Shown here: positions 1 to 7,475 of the stretch, piece after piece
Numbering within the stretch: the stretch's first letter is position 1
Layout of the letters: each line of letters starts with the position of its first letter
Source: Pseudomonas anguilliseptica
GTDB lineage: Bacteria; Pseudomonadota; Gammaproteobacteria; Pseudomonadales; Pseudomonadaceae
NCBI RefSeq assembly: GCF_021375795.1
Contig: NZ_JAEIOI010000001.1
Coordinates: 1,054,001-1,118,000 of the forward strand
DNA length: 64,000 nucleotides
Direction of reading: 5' to 3'
The notes under the pieces: generated by a model
Seen by the model: only the letters and a program-made list of their open reading frames with translations
The model's database searches: none
What the model was told of the DNA's origin: nothing
Position numbers and translations under genes: made by a program

Positions 1-297
1 GTTTACGTAAGCCTGGCCAGCGGTACTGTTGAAGGTATCGACGAGCGTTCGGCTTCGGCATTGTGGAGCAACGATGCCCTGGCACGTCGTCAGCTGTCGG
101 CACCGGAAGTGTTCTCCAGTTACATCGCCTTCGGTGATCTGGAAGGCTATCTGCACCTGGTCAGCCAGGTTGATGGTCGATTCGTCGGTCGTACCCGTAT
201 CGACAGTGACGGCCTGCGTGCTCGTCCGCTGGTGGTGGGCGACTGGCTGTATGCCTTTGGCAACGGCGGCAACCTGGTGGCACTGACCATCAAGTAG
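1..297 (+). CDS. bamB: Outer membrane assembly lipoprotein BamB, C-terminal fragment (cut by window edge)
   Basis: An open frame runs from base 1 to a TAG stop at 295-297, giving the last 98 residues; the start lies outside the window. The residues (VYVSLASGTVEGID, then LEGYLHLVSQVDGRFVGR and WLYAFGNGGNLVALTIK) have the repeating beta-blade pattern of a PQQ-like beta-propeller. The final GD-W-LYAFGNGGNLVAL strand is typical of the last BamB blade. BamB is the periplasmic scaffold lipoprotein of the BAM complex that inserts outer membrane proteins. Position directly upstream of der, as in Pseudomonas, supports the call. An intrinsic terminator follows, so der is probably transcribed separately or by read-through. 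Confidence 0.85.
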   Translation, partial: VYVSLASGTVEGIDERSASALWSNDALARRQLSAPEVFSSYIAFGDLEGYLHLVSQVDGRFVGRTRIDSDGLRARPLVVGDWLYAFGNGGNLVALTIK

Positions 298-311
298 TGC
301 TGCGCTGAGCG

Positions 312-352
312 TTGGCTATGCTGCACAACACCTGAGGTGTCGCAGCATGGCC
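312..352 (+). repeat. Inverted repeat between bamB and der
   Basis: Imperfect palindrome: a left arm (ATGCTGC ... ACACCT) and a right arm (AGGTGT ... GCAGCAT) fold into a hairpin about 40 nt long, just downstream of the bamB stop. No T-run follows it directly, so it is more likely an mRNA 3'-end stabilising stem or a binding site than a terminator. Confidence 0.4.
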
Positions 353-368
353 CACGCAATGAATTCCG

Positions 369-392
369 GCCGCTGCCCCTGCAGCGGCTTTT
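369..392 (+). terminator. Intrinsic terminator after bamB
   Basis: Perfect 7-bp stem GCCGCTG (369-375) with CAGCGGC (382-388), six-base loop, then TTTT and further T-rich sequence. It ends bamB transcription about 70 nt after the stop codon and 30 nt before der. Confidence 0.7.
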
Positions 393-424
393 GTATTTTC
401 TGAAATAACGAAGTGGAGAGCCTA

Positions 425-1897
425 ATGGTTCCCGTAATTGCCCTGGTGGGCCGCCCGAACGTCGGCAAGTCCACCCTGTTTAACCGCTTGACCAAGTCCC
501 GTGACGCGATTGTCGGCGACCTGTCTGGTCTGACCCGTGATCGTCAATACGGCGAGGCTAAGTGGCAGGGGCGAACCTATATCGTCATCGACACCGGGGG
601 TATTTCCGGCGATGAGGAAGGCATTGACGCGAAGATGGCCGAGCAGTCGCTGCAGGCGATCGAAGAAGCCGACGCCGTGCTGTTCCTGGTGGATGCCCGC
701 GCCGGTCTGTCGGCCTCCGATCAGATGATTGGCGAGCACCTGCGCCGCCGTAACAAGCGCAGCTTCCTGGTGATCAACAAGGTCGACAACCTCGACACTG
801 ACCTGGCGCGCGCTGAGTTTGCCAGCATGGCCATGGGCGAGTCCCTGCCGATCGCTGGTGCTCATGGGCGGGGCATCACGCAGATGCTCGAAGCTGTGCT
901 GGGTTCCTTCCCCAAGGATGCTGCAGAGCCGGAAGAGGGTGAGGAAGAGGAAGTTGTACTCGAAGGTCAGGAAGCCAAGCGCATTCCAGGTCCGAGTGAG
1001 AAAGACGGTATCAAGCTGGCCATCATCGGCCGCCCCAACGTCGGTAAATCGACCCTGGTCAACCGCATGCTCGGTGAAGAACGGGTCATTGTGTATGACC
1101 AGGCCGGCACCACCCGCGACAGCATCTACATTCCCTTTGAGCGTGATGACGAGAAGTACACCTTGATCGACACTGCCGGCGTGCGCCGCCGCGGCAAGAT
1201 CTTCGAGGCGGTGGAAAAGTTCTCGGTGGTGAAAACCCTGCAGGCAATTCAGGACTCCAACGTCGTGGTGTTTGTCATGGATGCCCGCGAAGGGGTGGTC
1301 GATCATGACCTCAACTTGCTCGGCTTCGTGCTGGAAAGCGGCCGCGCACTGGTGATTGCCCTGAACAAATGGGACGGCATGGAGCCCAGCGAGCGCGACT
1401 ACGTGAAGACCGAGTTGCAACGCCGGCTGTTCTTTGTCGACTTTGCCGATATCCACTTTATCTCGGCGCTACACGGCACCGGCGTGGGTAATCTGTACAA
1501 GTCGGTACAGGCCTCGTTCAAGTCGGCGATCACCCGCTGGCCGACCAACCGCCTGACGCAGATTCTCGAAGACGCCGTCAGCGATCACGCGCCACCCATG
1601 GTCAGCGGTCGCCGCATCAAGCTGCGTTACGCTCACCTGGGTGGTGCCAACCCGCCGCTGATTGTGATCCACGGTAACCAGGTCGAAGCGGTACCCAAGT
1701 CCTATGTTCGCTATCTGGAAAACACCTACCGGCGTGTGCTTAAGCTGGTCGGCACGCCGATCCGCATCGAGTTCAAGGGTGGTGATAACCCCTATGAGGG
1801 CAACAAGAACACCCTCACGGATCGTCAGGTGAACAAGAAGCGCCGTCTGATGAGCCACCACAAGAAGGCTGAGAAGAAGCGTAAAGACAAGCGCTAA
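425..1897 (+). CDS. der: GTPase Der (EngA), 50S ribosome assembly
   Basis: Essential GTPase with two tandem G domains that acts in maturation of the 50S ribosomal subunit. The protein is 490 residues, the usual length. The first P-loop GRPNVGKS is at residues 9-16 and the second at about 202-209. Each is followed by a switch II DTAG-type motif (VIDTGG, LIDTAG) and by the NKVD/NKWD specificity motifs. The C-terminal KH-like domain is followed by a lysine/arginine-rich tail ([11 protein letters not shown]), as in Pseudomonas Der. I chose the ATG at 425 because GGAGAG lies 4-5 bases upstream and the family begins [15 protein letters not shown]; the in-frame GTG at 413 falls inside the ribosome binding site. 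Confidence 0.97.
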   Translation: MVPVIALVGRPNVGKSTLFNRLTKSRDAIVGDLSGLTRDRQYGEAKWQGRTYIVIDTGGISGDEEGIDAKMAEQSLQAIEEADAVLFLVDARAGLSASDQMIGEHLRRRNKRSFLVINKVDNLDTDLARAEFASMAMGESLPIAGAHGRGITQMLEAVLGSFPKDAAEPEEGEEEEVVLEGQEAKRIPGPSEKDGIKLAIIGRPNVGKSTLVNRMLGEERVIVYDQAGTTRDSIYIPFERDDEKYTLIDTAGVRRRGKIFEAVEKFSVVKTLQAIQDSNVVVFVMDAREGVVDHDLNLLGFVLESGRALVIALNKWDGMEPSERDYVKTELQRRLFFVDFADIHFISALHGTGVGNLYKSVQASFKSAITRWPTNRLTQILEDAVSDHAPPMVSGRRIKLRYAHLGGANPPLIVIHGNQVEAVPKSYVRYLENTYRRVLKLVGTPIRIEFKGGDNPYEGNKNTLTDRQVNKKRRLMSHHKKAEKKRKDKR

Positions 1898-1916
1898 GCT
1901 TGGATTCAAACGCTCT

Positions 1917-1941
1917 ATAAAGGCACCTGCGGGTGCCTTTT
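1917..1941 (+). terminator. Intrinsic terminator after der
   Basis: Stem GGCACC (1922-1927) with GGTGCC (1932-1937), tetraloop TGCG, T-run at 1938-1941. It starts about 20 nt after the der stop. Confidence 0.85.
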
Positions 1942-2002
1942 GCGTCTCTGGGGTATCGGCTATCCTGCGCCATCACTAGCGCTTAAGCCGGATGCCGCCT
2001 CG

Positions 2003-3151
2003 ATGATTATCAGCAAGCTGCCGAACGTCGGCACTACCATCTTTACTCGCATGTCGCAGCTCGCTGCAGAAACCGGGGCGCTCAATCTGTCCCAGGGTTT
2101 TCCGGATTTTGATGGCCCGCAGGGGCTGCGCGAAGCGGTCAGTCGACATGTCGCGGCCGGGCACAACCAGTACGCGCCGATGACTGGTTTGCCAGCCCTG
2201 CGTGAACAGGTGGCGGCGAAGATTGCACGCAGTTATGGCCGCAGTGTCAGCGCTGACAGCGAAATCACTATTACGCCCGGAGCGACTCAGGCGATTTTCT
2301 GTGCGGTGCAGGCGCTGGTCCGCCCTGGTGACGAGGTGATCGTTTTCGACCCCAGCTATGACAGCTACGAGCCCTCGGTTGAGCTGGCCGGCGGGCGTTG
2401 CATTCATGTGCCTCTGGCGTTACCGGGATTCAGCATTGACTGGCAGCGTCTACAGGATGCCTTGAGCAGCCGAACCCGCTTGATCATCCTCAACACGCCG
2501 CACAACCCCAGTGGTGCGCTGATTTCCCGCAGTGAGCTGGATCAGTTGGCTGCGCTGATTCGTGGCCGCGACATCTACCTGATCAGCGACGAGGTGTATG
2601 AGCACCTGGTGTTCGATGACGTGGCACACGTCAGCGTACTGGCCCATGACGAGCTGTATCAGCGCGCTTTTGTGGTCAGCTCGTTCGGCAAGTCCTATCA
2701 CGTGACCGGCTGGAAGACCGGCTATGTGGTGGCGCCGCCAGCCCTGAGCGCCGAACTGCGCAAGGTGCACCAATACGTCAGCTTCTGTGGCGTGACGCCG
2801 CTGCAATGGGCGCTGGCCGACTATATGGCCGAGCACCCTGAGCATGTGGACGAGCTACCAGCCTTCTATCAGGTCAAGCGTGACTTGTTCTGTGACCTGT
2901 TGGAGGCCTCGCGTTTTACCTTTACCCGCGCGGCTGGCACGTTTTTCCAGTTGGTCGACTATTCGGCTATTCGTCCCGACCTGGATGATGTGGCCATGGC
3001 CGAGTGGTTGACCCGCGAGCAGGGTGTCGCAGCGATTCCGATTTCCGTGTTCTACCAGGCACCACCCAAGGACTTGCGCCTGGTGCGCTTCTGCTTTGCC
3101 AAGCGCGAAGAGACCCTGCGTCAGGCGGCGGAAAAGCTATGCGCGATCTGA
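2003..3151 (+). CDS. Methionine-type PLP aminotransferase (YbdL/KAT-like, fold type I)
   Basis: 382-residue class I/II aminotransferase of the YbdL/glutamine transaminase K group, which transaminate methionine, glutamine and aromatic amino acids. Visible motifs are NLSQGFPDFDGP near the N-terminus, the NTPHNPSG loop, the ISDEVYEHL aspartate motif and SSFGKSYHVTGWKTGY, whose first Lys should bind PLP. I start at the ATG at 2003 (MIISKLPNVGTTIF) because the longer frame from 1940 would begin inside the der terminator. The ribosome binding site is weak. The gene overlaps the downstream omega-amidase gene by 13 bp, so the two are co-translated. The pairing suggests a transaminase plus omega-amidase salvage route; the actual substrate is inferred. 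Confidence 0.88.
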   Translation: MIISKLPNVGTTIFTRMSQLAAETGALNLSQGFPDFDGPQGLREAVSRHVAAGHNQYAPMTGLPALREQVAAKIARSYGRSVSADSEITITPGATQAIFCAVQALVRPGDEVIVFDPSYDSYEPSVELAGGRCIHVPLALPGFSIDWQRLQDALSSRTRLIILNTPHNPSGALISRSELDQLAALIRGRDIYLISDEVYEHLVFDDVAHVSVLAHDELYQRAFVVSSFGKSYHVTGWKTGYVVAPPALSAELRKVHQYVSFCGVTPLQWALADYMAEHPEHVDELPAFYQVKRDLFCDLLEASRFTFTRAAGTFFQLVDYSAIRPDLDDVAMAEWLTREQGVAAIPISVFYQAPPKDLRLVRFCFAKREETLRQAAEKLCAI

Positions 3152-3939
3152 GCCAGTGGCCTGATCTTGAACTGGCGCTGATCCAGACCCGTCTGGTCTG
3201 GCAGGATCCTGCCGCGAATCGTGCGTATTTCACTGCCCTGCTGGAGCAGGCGCGCGGTGCCGATCTGATCGTGCTGCCGGAGATGTTCAGCACGGGGTTC
3301 TCCATGGACTCAGCCGCCTTGGCCGAGCCCGAAGACGGTCCCACCAGCCAATGGTTGCGTGAGCAGGCACAGGCGCTGCAGGCCGTGGTCACCGGCAGCC
3401 TGATTATCCAGGCAGCCGATGGTTCCTACCGAAACCGCCTGCTCTGGGCACGCCCGGATGGCACGGTGGCGCATTACGACAAGCGCCACCTGTTTCGCAT
3501 GGCCGGCGAGCACAAGCACTACAGCGCCGGTGAACAGCAGGTTTTGCTGGAGGTGAAGGGGTGGCAGGTGCGCCCGCTGATCTGTTACGACCTGCGTTTC
3601 CCTGTATGGAGTCGCGACCCGCAGCAGACTGATCTGCTGCTTTATACCGCCAACTGGCCTGCCGCACGGCGTAACCACTGGAACCGCCTGTTGCCAGCCA
3701 GGGCGATTGAAAACCTGTGCTATGTCGCGGCGGTGAATCGCATCGGCGAGGACGGTAAGGGCCACGCTTACAGTGGCGATAGTCAGGTGCTGGATTATCA
3801 GGGTGAGCTGTTGCTGGAGCCCGGGGCTGCGGATGGGGTGTTCCGTGTCAGCCTCAACGCCGCTGGGCTGGCGGCCTATCGGCAGCGGTTCCCGGCGTAT
3901 CTGGATGCCGACGAGTTCGTGCTGGGTGCCTCCTGCTAG
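3139..3939 (+). CDS. Nitrilase-superfamily omega-amidase (YafV/Nit2-like)
   Basis: 266-residue carbon-nitrogen hydrolase. The Glu-Lys-Cys triad is visible: E48 in LIVLPEMFSTGF, K115 in HYDKRHLFR and C149 in PLICYDLRFP. Enzymes of this branch hydrolyse alpha-ketoglutaramate or 2-keto-4-methylthiobutyrate-type amides left by glutamine transaminases. The ATG at 3139 lies inside the end of the preceding aminotransferase gene (13-bp overlap), which fits that coupled reaction. The family and active site are seen in the sequence; the substrate is inferred from the neighbour. The stop codon overlaps the stop of the convergent MerR gene by 4 bp. Confidence 0.88.
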   Translation: MRDLSQWPDLELALIQTRLVWQDPAANRAYFTALLEQARGADLIVLPEMFSTGFSMDSAALAEPEDGPTSQWLREQAQALQAVVTGSLIIQAADGSYRNRLLWARPDGTVAHYDKRHLFRMAGEHKHYSAGEQQVLLEVKGWQVRPLICYDLRFPVWSRDPQQTDLLLYTANWPAARRNHWNRLLPARAIENLCYVAAVNRIGEDGKGHAYSGDSQVLDYQGELLLEPGAADGVFRVSLNAAGLAAYRQRFPAYLDADEFVLGASC

Positions 3940-4319
3940 CGCGGGCGTCGTTTGGCCAAGGCCGCCTGTTCGGCAGCGCTGGCTTCCAGTCGCAGTTTCT
4001 CGCTACGCAGAAAGTCGCCCAGCTGCTGAAGCTCAGCAATTTTCTGCTCCACCTCGGCCAGTTTACGGCTGACCAGGGCTGCGCCCTGAGCGCAGTCGAG
4101 TTGTTGCTCGCGCCGTGCGCGAAGGATTTCGCCGATCTCGCCGAGAGAGAAGCCCATGCTCTGCGCCTGCTGGATAAAGCCCAGGTCATGCAGCGTCTGC
4201 AGGCTGTATTCGCGGTAATTGTTGTCGCGGCGCAGGACGCTGATCAGCCCCAGGCTCTCGTAGTAGCGCAGAGTATGGCGGCTGGCACCGCTGCGTTTTT
4301 CCAGTTCACCAATGCGCAT
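3936..4319 (-). CDS. MerR-family transcriptional regulator
   Basis: 127 residues. The N-terminal winged helix begins MRIGELEKRSGASRHTLRYYE, a classic MerR start with IGELE..SG and TLRYYE. A second wing (REYSLQTLHDLGFIQQAQSMGFSL) and a long C-terminal coiled coil (about 75-115) for dimerisation follow. There is a single Cys in the effector region (LDCAQG), so it is not an obvious metal or SoxR-type sensor. The gene is divergent from the epimerase-like gene at 4396, and the shared intergenic region carries a MerR-type operator (4334-4355), so it very likely controls that gene. Effector unknown. Confidence 0.9.
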   Translation of the reverse strand: MRIGELEKRSGASRHTLRYYESLGLISVLRRDNNYREYSLQTLHDLGFIQQAQSMGFSLGEIGEILRARREQQLDCAQGAALVSRKLAEVEQKIAELQQLGDFLRSEKLRLEASAAEQAALAKRRPR

Positions 4320-4330
4320 GCAAATCCCGC

Positions 4331-4362
4331 TTGACTGTAGAGTTTGCTCGACAGTTTAGCCT
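4331..4362 (+). promoter_or_regulatory. MerR-type promoter with operator in a 20-bp spacer
   Basis: TTGACT (-35, 4331-4336) and TAGCCT (-10-like, 4357-4362) are 20 bp apart, longer than the 17 bp optimum, as in promoters activated by DNA-distorting MerR proteins. Between them lies a dyad: ACTGTAGAG (4334-4342), TTTG, CTCGACAGT (4347-4355), matching at 8 of 9 positions. It faces the gene at 4396, and the regulator gene itself is divergent. The regulatory link is inferred. Confidence 0.7.
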
Positions 4363-4395
4363 GCTTGGGTCATCAACGACTCAGGAGGATTGGCG

Positions 4396-5463
4396 ATGAA
4401 TCAGCCATGTTTTGTCACCGGCGGCAGCGGTTTTATCGGTCAGCATCTGCTTGCCTTGCTCACTAGCAGAGGTCACCCGGTCAGCGTGCTGATGCGTCGA
4501 CCGCACAGCCTGCCAGCCTTGCGCGGGCAGATCGAGCAGTTGGGCGGGCGCGGGGATCTGCTCACGGCGGTTGGCGGTGATCTGGGCTTGCCGGGGCTGG
4601 GGCTGGATGCCACAGACCGTGAGCAGGTGCGTCAGGCGGCGGTGGTGTTTCACCTGGGTGTGCAGTTTGCCTGGGGGTTGTCGCAGGGGCAGGCACGCCA
4701 GGTCAATGTCGAGGGGGCAATTCGGGTGGCAGAGTTGGCGGCGCAGCAGGGTAGCCGCCTGCTGATGGTGGGCGGATTTATGCTGGCCAATCATGCGCAT
4801 TTACAGCGTATTGGGGTGAACTTGCAGCACCCTGAGCAGACCGACTGGGATCGCCTCTATCGACGTTCTGGGGCGTATGAAGGCAGCAAGCTGGAAGCGC
4901 ATTTTCGCGTACGCGCCCGTATGGCCGAGCTGCAGGCATCATTGACGCTGGTGCACCCGGCCACTGTCTGCGGCCATAGCCGTAGCGGGCATATCCTGCC
5001 GGCGCAGCCGTTGGCGGGCTTGATCGACAATCTGGCTGCGGGCCGGCTTGGGGCGATACCCGGTTCTGCGGCGCATTGGCTTCCCTTGGTCAGCGTGGAT
5101 TTTCTCGCCGAGTTGATGCTGGCTGCGGCCTTTGATGAGCAGCAGGTCGGCCAGGAAATCCTCGCCCTGGATGCTGCGACGCCCAACCTGCAGGGCATGC
5201 TGCAGCAATTGGCTCATACGTTGAGTGTGCAGGCGCCGAGCCGGCACCTGCCGATACCCTTGCTGCGTATGTTGCTGAAAATTCCGGGTGTGCCGCGGCT
5301 GCTGCATACCGATGCCGAGTCGTTGGATTTTATCCAGACCACCCGCTTTGATACCGCCGCGACCCAAGCTTTGGTGCAGCGCCATCAACTGCACTGGCCA
5401 GACATCGACCAGGCGTTGCAGGCGACGGCGCGTTACCTGGCGCGAACGCCGTCAGTGGCCTGA
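4396..5463 (+). CDS. NAD-dependent epimerase/dehydratase-type extended SDR
   Basis: 355 residues. The N-terminal Rossmann motif VTGGSGFIGQHL (GxxGxxG) binds NAD(P), and the catalytic YxxxK is present as YEGSK at about residues 158-162. The rest follows the extended SDR (3-beta-hydroxysteroid dehydrogenase or dihydroflavonol reductase-like) pattern. AGGAGG at 4383-4388 lies 7 nt before the ATG, which decides the start over the in-frame TTG at 4390. A MerR-controlled promoter lies directly upstream, so expression is probably inducible. Substrate unknown; a sugar-nucleotide, sterol-like or aldehyde substrate cannot be told apart from sequence. Confidence 0.85.
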   Translation: MNQPCFVTGGSGFIGQHLLALLTSRGHPVSVLMRRPHSLPALRGQIEQLGGRGDLLTAVGGDLGLPGLGLDATDREQVRQAAVVFHLGVQFAWGLSQGQARQVNVEGAIRVAELAAQQGSRLLMVGGFMLANHAHLQRIGVNLQHPEQTDWDRLYRRSGAYEGSKLEAHFRVRARMAELQASLTLVHPATVCGHSRSGHILPAQPLAGLIDNLAAGRLGAIPGSAAHWLPLVSVDFLAELMLAAAFDEQQVGQEILALDAATPNLQGMLQQLAHTLSVQAPSRHLPIPLLRMLLKIPGVPRLLHTDAESLDFIQTTRFDTAATQALVQRHQLHWPDIDQALQATARYLARTPSVA

Positions 5464-5478
5464 CGGCGTGCACTGCGA

Positions 5479-7149
5479 TCAGGCCGCTTGTTCGGCGGCT
5501 TGACCGAGTGCGCGGTTCAGTGCGCTAAACAGTGCACGGAAGCTCGCTGTGGTGAGGTTTTCATCGATGCCCACGCCGTGCAGGGCGCGGCCACCGTTGA
5601 CGCGCAGTTCGATATAGGCTGCCGCTTTGGCATTGGTGCCGGCGCCGATGGCGTGCTCGCTGTAGTCCATGATTTCCACGTCTACCGGCAGGCCGGCGAC
5701 CAGGGCTTCCAGCGGGCCTTTGCCGATCCCGCGCCAGTGCTGGGTTTCGCCGGCATTGACCACTTCCACATCGACCGCGCTGGTACCGTTTTCTTCCTGC
5801 AGGCGATGGCCTTTCAGGGCGTAGGGTGCAGTGGCCTGCAGGTACTCGGTTTCGAGCAGCTGGTAAATTTGCGCGGCGGTCATCTCCAGGCCGAGGCGGT
5901 CGGTTTCCTTCTGCACCACCTGGCTGAATTCGATCTGCATACGGCGTGGCAGGTTGATGCCGTATTCCTGCTCCAGCAGGAAGGTGATGCCGCCCTTGCC
6001 AGATTGGCTATTGACGCGAATCACCGCCTCGTAATCACGGCCGATGTCGGCCGGATCGATCGGCAGGTACGGTACTTCCCATACAGCATCGGCCTGCTGC
6101 TGAGCAAAGCCCTTGCGAATGGCATCCTGGTGCGAGCCGGAGAAGGCGGTGTGCACAAGATCACCGACGTAAGGATGGCGTGGATGCACCGGAATCTGGT
6201 TGCAGTCCTCGACCACCTTGCGCACGGCGTCAATGTCGGAGAAGTCCAGTTCGGGGTTTACGCCCTGGGTGTAGAGGTTCAGCGCCAGGGTCACCAGGCA
6301 GACGTTGCCGGTGCGCTCACCGTTGCCGAACAGGCAGCCTTCGACGCGATCAGCACCGGCCATTACGGCCAGCTCGGAGGCGGCGACGCCGGTGCCACGG
6401 TCATTGTGGGTGTGTACGCTGATCAGCACGCTGTCACGGCGGTCGACGTGACGACCGAACCACTCGATCTGGTCGGCGTAGTTGTTCGGCGTGGCGCACT
6501 CGATGGTGGCGGGCAGGTTGAGAATCAGCTTGTTAGCCGGGGTCGGCTGGAACACGCCGATCACCGCGTTGCATACCTCGACGGCGAAGTCGATCTCGGT
6601 GCTGCTGAACACTTCTGGCGAGTACTCGAAGCCCCACTGGGTTTCCGGTGCGGCCTCGGCCAGGCGTTTGATGGTAGTGCCAGCAGACACGGCGATGGCT
6701 TTCACACCGGCCTTGTCCTGGTTGAAGACGATCTTGCGGAAGCTCGGCGCACAGGCGTTGTAGTAGTGGACGATGGCCTTCTTGGCACCTTTCAGCGACT
6801 CGAAGGTGCGCTCGATAAGGTCATCACGGGCCTGGGTCAGCACCTGAATGGTCACGTCGTCTGGAATGTGGCCGCCTTCGATCAGCTCGCGGACGAAGTC
6901 GAAGTCGGTCTGCGAGGCGGACGGGAAGCCCACTTCGATTTCCTTCAAACCTACTGCCAGCAGACATTTGAAGAAGCGCATCTTCTTCTCGGCATCCATC
7001 GGCTCGATCAGCGACTGGTTGCCGTCGCGCAGGTCGGTGGACAGCCAGATCGGCGCCTTGTCGATGATCTGATCCGGCCAGGTGCGGTCCGGAATCTGGA
7101 TCTGGGTGAACGGGCGGTACTTGCTGGACGGGTCTTTAAGCATGGTCAT
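5479..7149 (-). CDS. leuA: 2-isopropylmalate synthase LeuA (long form)
   Basis: Condenses acetyl-CoA with 2-ketoisovalerate, the first committed step of leucine synthesis. The 556-residue length matches the type 2 LeuA of Pseudomonas and actinobacteria. The TIM-barrel signature is visible at [11 protein letters not shown] near the N-terminus, with the metal-binding HTHNDRGTG motif. A C-terminal LeuA allosteric (leucine feedback) domain ends with [28 protein letters not shown] lies about 8 nt before the first ATG; a second in-frame ATG is two codons downstream. A leucine-rich leader ORF (7230-7307) and promoter lie upstream, so it is likely controlled by leucine supply. It is convergent with the epimerase gene, 15 bp away. 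Confidence 0.97.
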   Translation of the reverse strand: MTMLKDPSSKYRPFTQIQIPDRTWPDQIIDKAPIWLSTDLRDGNQSLIEPMDAEKKMRFFKCLLAVGLKEIEVGFPSASQTDFDFVRELIEGGHIPDDVTIQVLTQARDDLIERTFESLKGAKKAIVHYYNACAPSFRKIVFNQDKAGVKAIAVSAGTTIKRLAEAAPETQWGFEYSPEVFSSTEIDFAVEVCNAVIGVFQPTPANKLILNLPATIECATPNNYADQIEWFGRHVDRRDSVLISVHTHNDRGTGVAASELAVMAGADRVEGCLFGNGERTGNVCLVTLALNLYTQGVNPELDFSDIDAVRKVVEDCNQIPVHPRHPYVGDLVHTAFSGSHQDAIRKGFAQQQADAVWEVPYLPIDPADIGRDYEAVIRVNSQSGKGGITFLLEQEYGINLPRRMQIEFSQVVQKETDRLGLEMTAAQIYQLLETEYLQATAPYALKGHRLQEENGTSAVDVEVVNAGETQHWRGIGKGPLEALVAGLPVDVEIMDYSEHAIGAGTNAKAAAYIELRVNGGRALHGVGIDENLTTASFRALFSALNRALGQAAEQAA

Positions 7150-7229
7150 GGCGTTGATCCTTGTGGCGCGGTTGCAAGCGGCGAACCGGGCAAAAACTGA
7201 GAAAACAGGCAGGGCGTGGGCTTGAACAA

Positions 7230-7307
7230 TCAGCCACGCAGTCGCTGGCTCACCAGGCAGAGGTTGGCGTGTTGGCGCAGCAGGATAAGGGTGTGATGGG
7301 TGTTCAT
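7230..7307 (-). CDS. Leucine-rich leader peptide upstream of leuA (LeuL-like)
   Basis: A 25-codon ORF on the minus strand starts with ATG at 7305-7307 and ends with TGA at 7230-7232, 80 nt before leuA. It encodes [12 protein letters not shown] and then 13 more residues; six of the 25 are Leu (positions 7, 9, 10, 16, 18, 23) with Ile8 and Val19 beside them. This composition and position are those of attenuation leader peptides of branched-chain amino acid operons. A promoter places the probable transcription start at the A of the ATG, so the leader would be translated from a leaderless message. Not proven to be translated. Confidence 0.72.
   Translation of the reverse strand: MNTHHTLILLRQHANLCLVSQRLRG
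7233..7236 (-). other. Region of alternative stems downstream of the leuA leader codons (approximate)
   Basis: Around the leader stop codon, on the minus strand, AGCCA can pair with TGGCT inside the leader ORF, or GTGGCT can pair with a downstream AGCC-CAC (with one bulged C). These are mutually exclusive, as expected of an attenuator. I found no strong GC stem followed by a T-run before leuA, so the off-switch, if any, is not a canonical terminator that I can point to. The interval given marks only the shared strand. Confidence 0.3.
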
Positions 7308-7314
7308 AGCGCCA

Positions 7315-7343
7315 ACCCTAATCTTTGAGGAAAAAGCTGGCAA
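7315..7343 (-). promoter_or_regulatory. Probable sigma-70 promoter of leuL-leuA
   Basis: On the minus strand TTGCCA (7338-7343) and TAGGGT (7315-7320) are separated by exactly 17 bp. Seven bases separate the -10 from the A of the leader ATG at 7307, so that A is the expected +1. Confidence 0.6.
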
Positions 7344-7475
7344 GTAACGCTTGAAAATTGGTGTTTTAGCGCGTTCTGTATGGTTTAAAACAATATATTT
7401 TGCGCAAAAAGCCGTGCTGCGGCATTTGAATTGCGGGCGGCCTCAGGTGCTTAGGCCGCCGCTGTGGCATCAAGG
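7344..7475. other. Intergenic stretch between the leuA promoter and the MscS-family gene
   Basis: AT-rich non-coding DNA (TTTAAAACAATATATTTT around 7383-7400) of the kind found upstream of strong promoters. On the minus strand there is an 8-bp stem GGCGGCCT/AGGCCGCC (7436-7460), then a short stem ending in TTTTT (7406-7410), probably the 3' end of the mechanosensitive channel transcript. No further gene is visible. Confidence 0.45.

Noticed and set aside
1940..2002. Longer N-terminus for the aminotransferase from 1940
   Set aside because: It would start within the der terminator hairpin and the added residues do not match the family start MIISKLP.
7150..7229. Classic intrinsic attenuator between the leucine leader and leuA
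   Set aside because: I looked for a GC-rich stem followed by a T-run; T-runs are present but without a stable stem directly before them.
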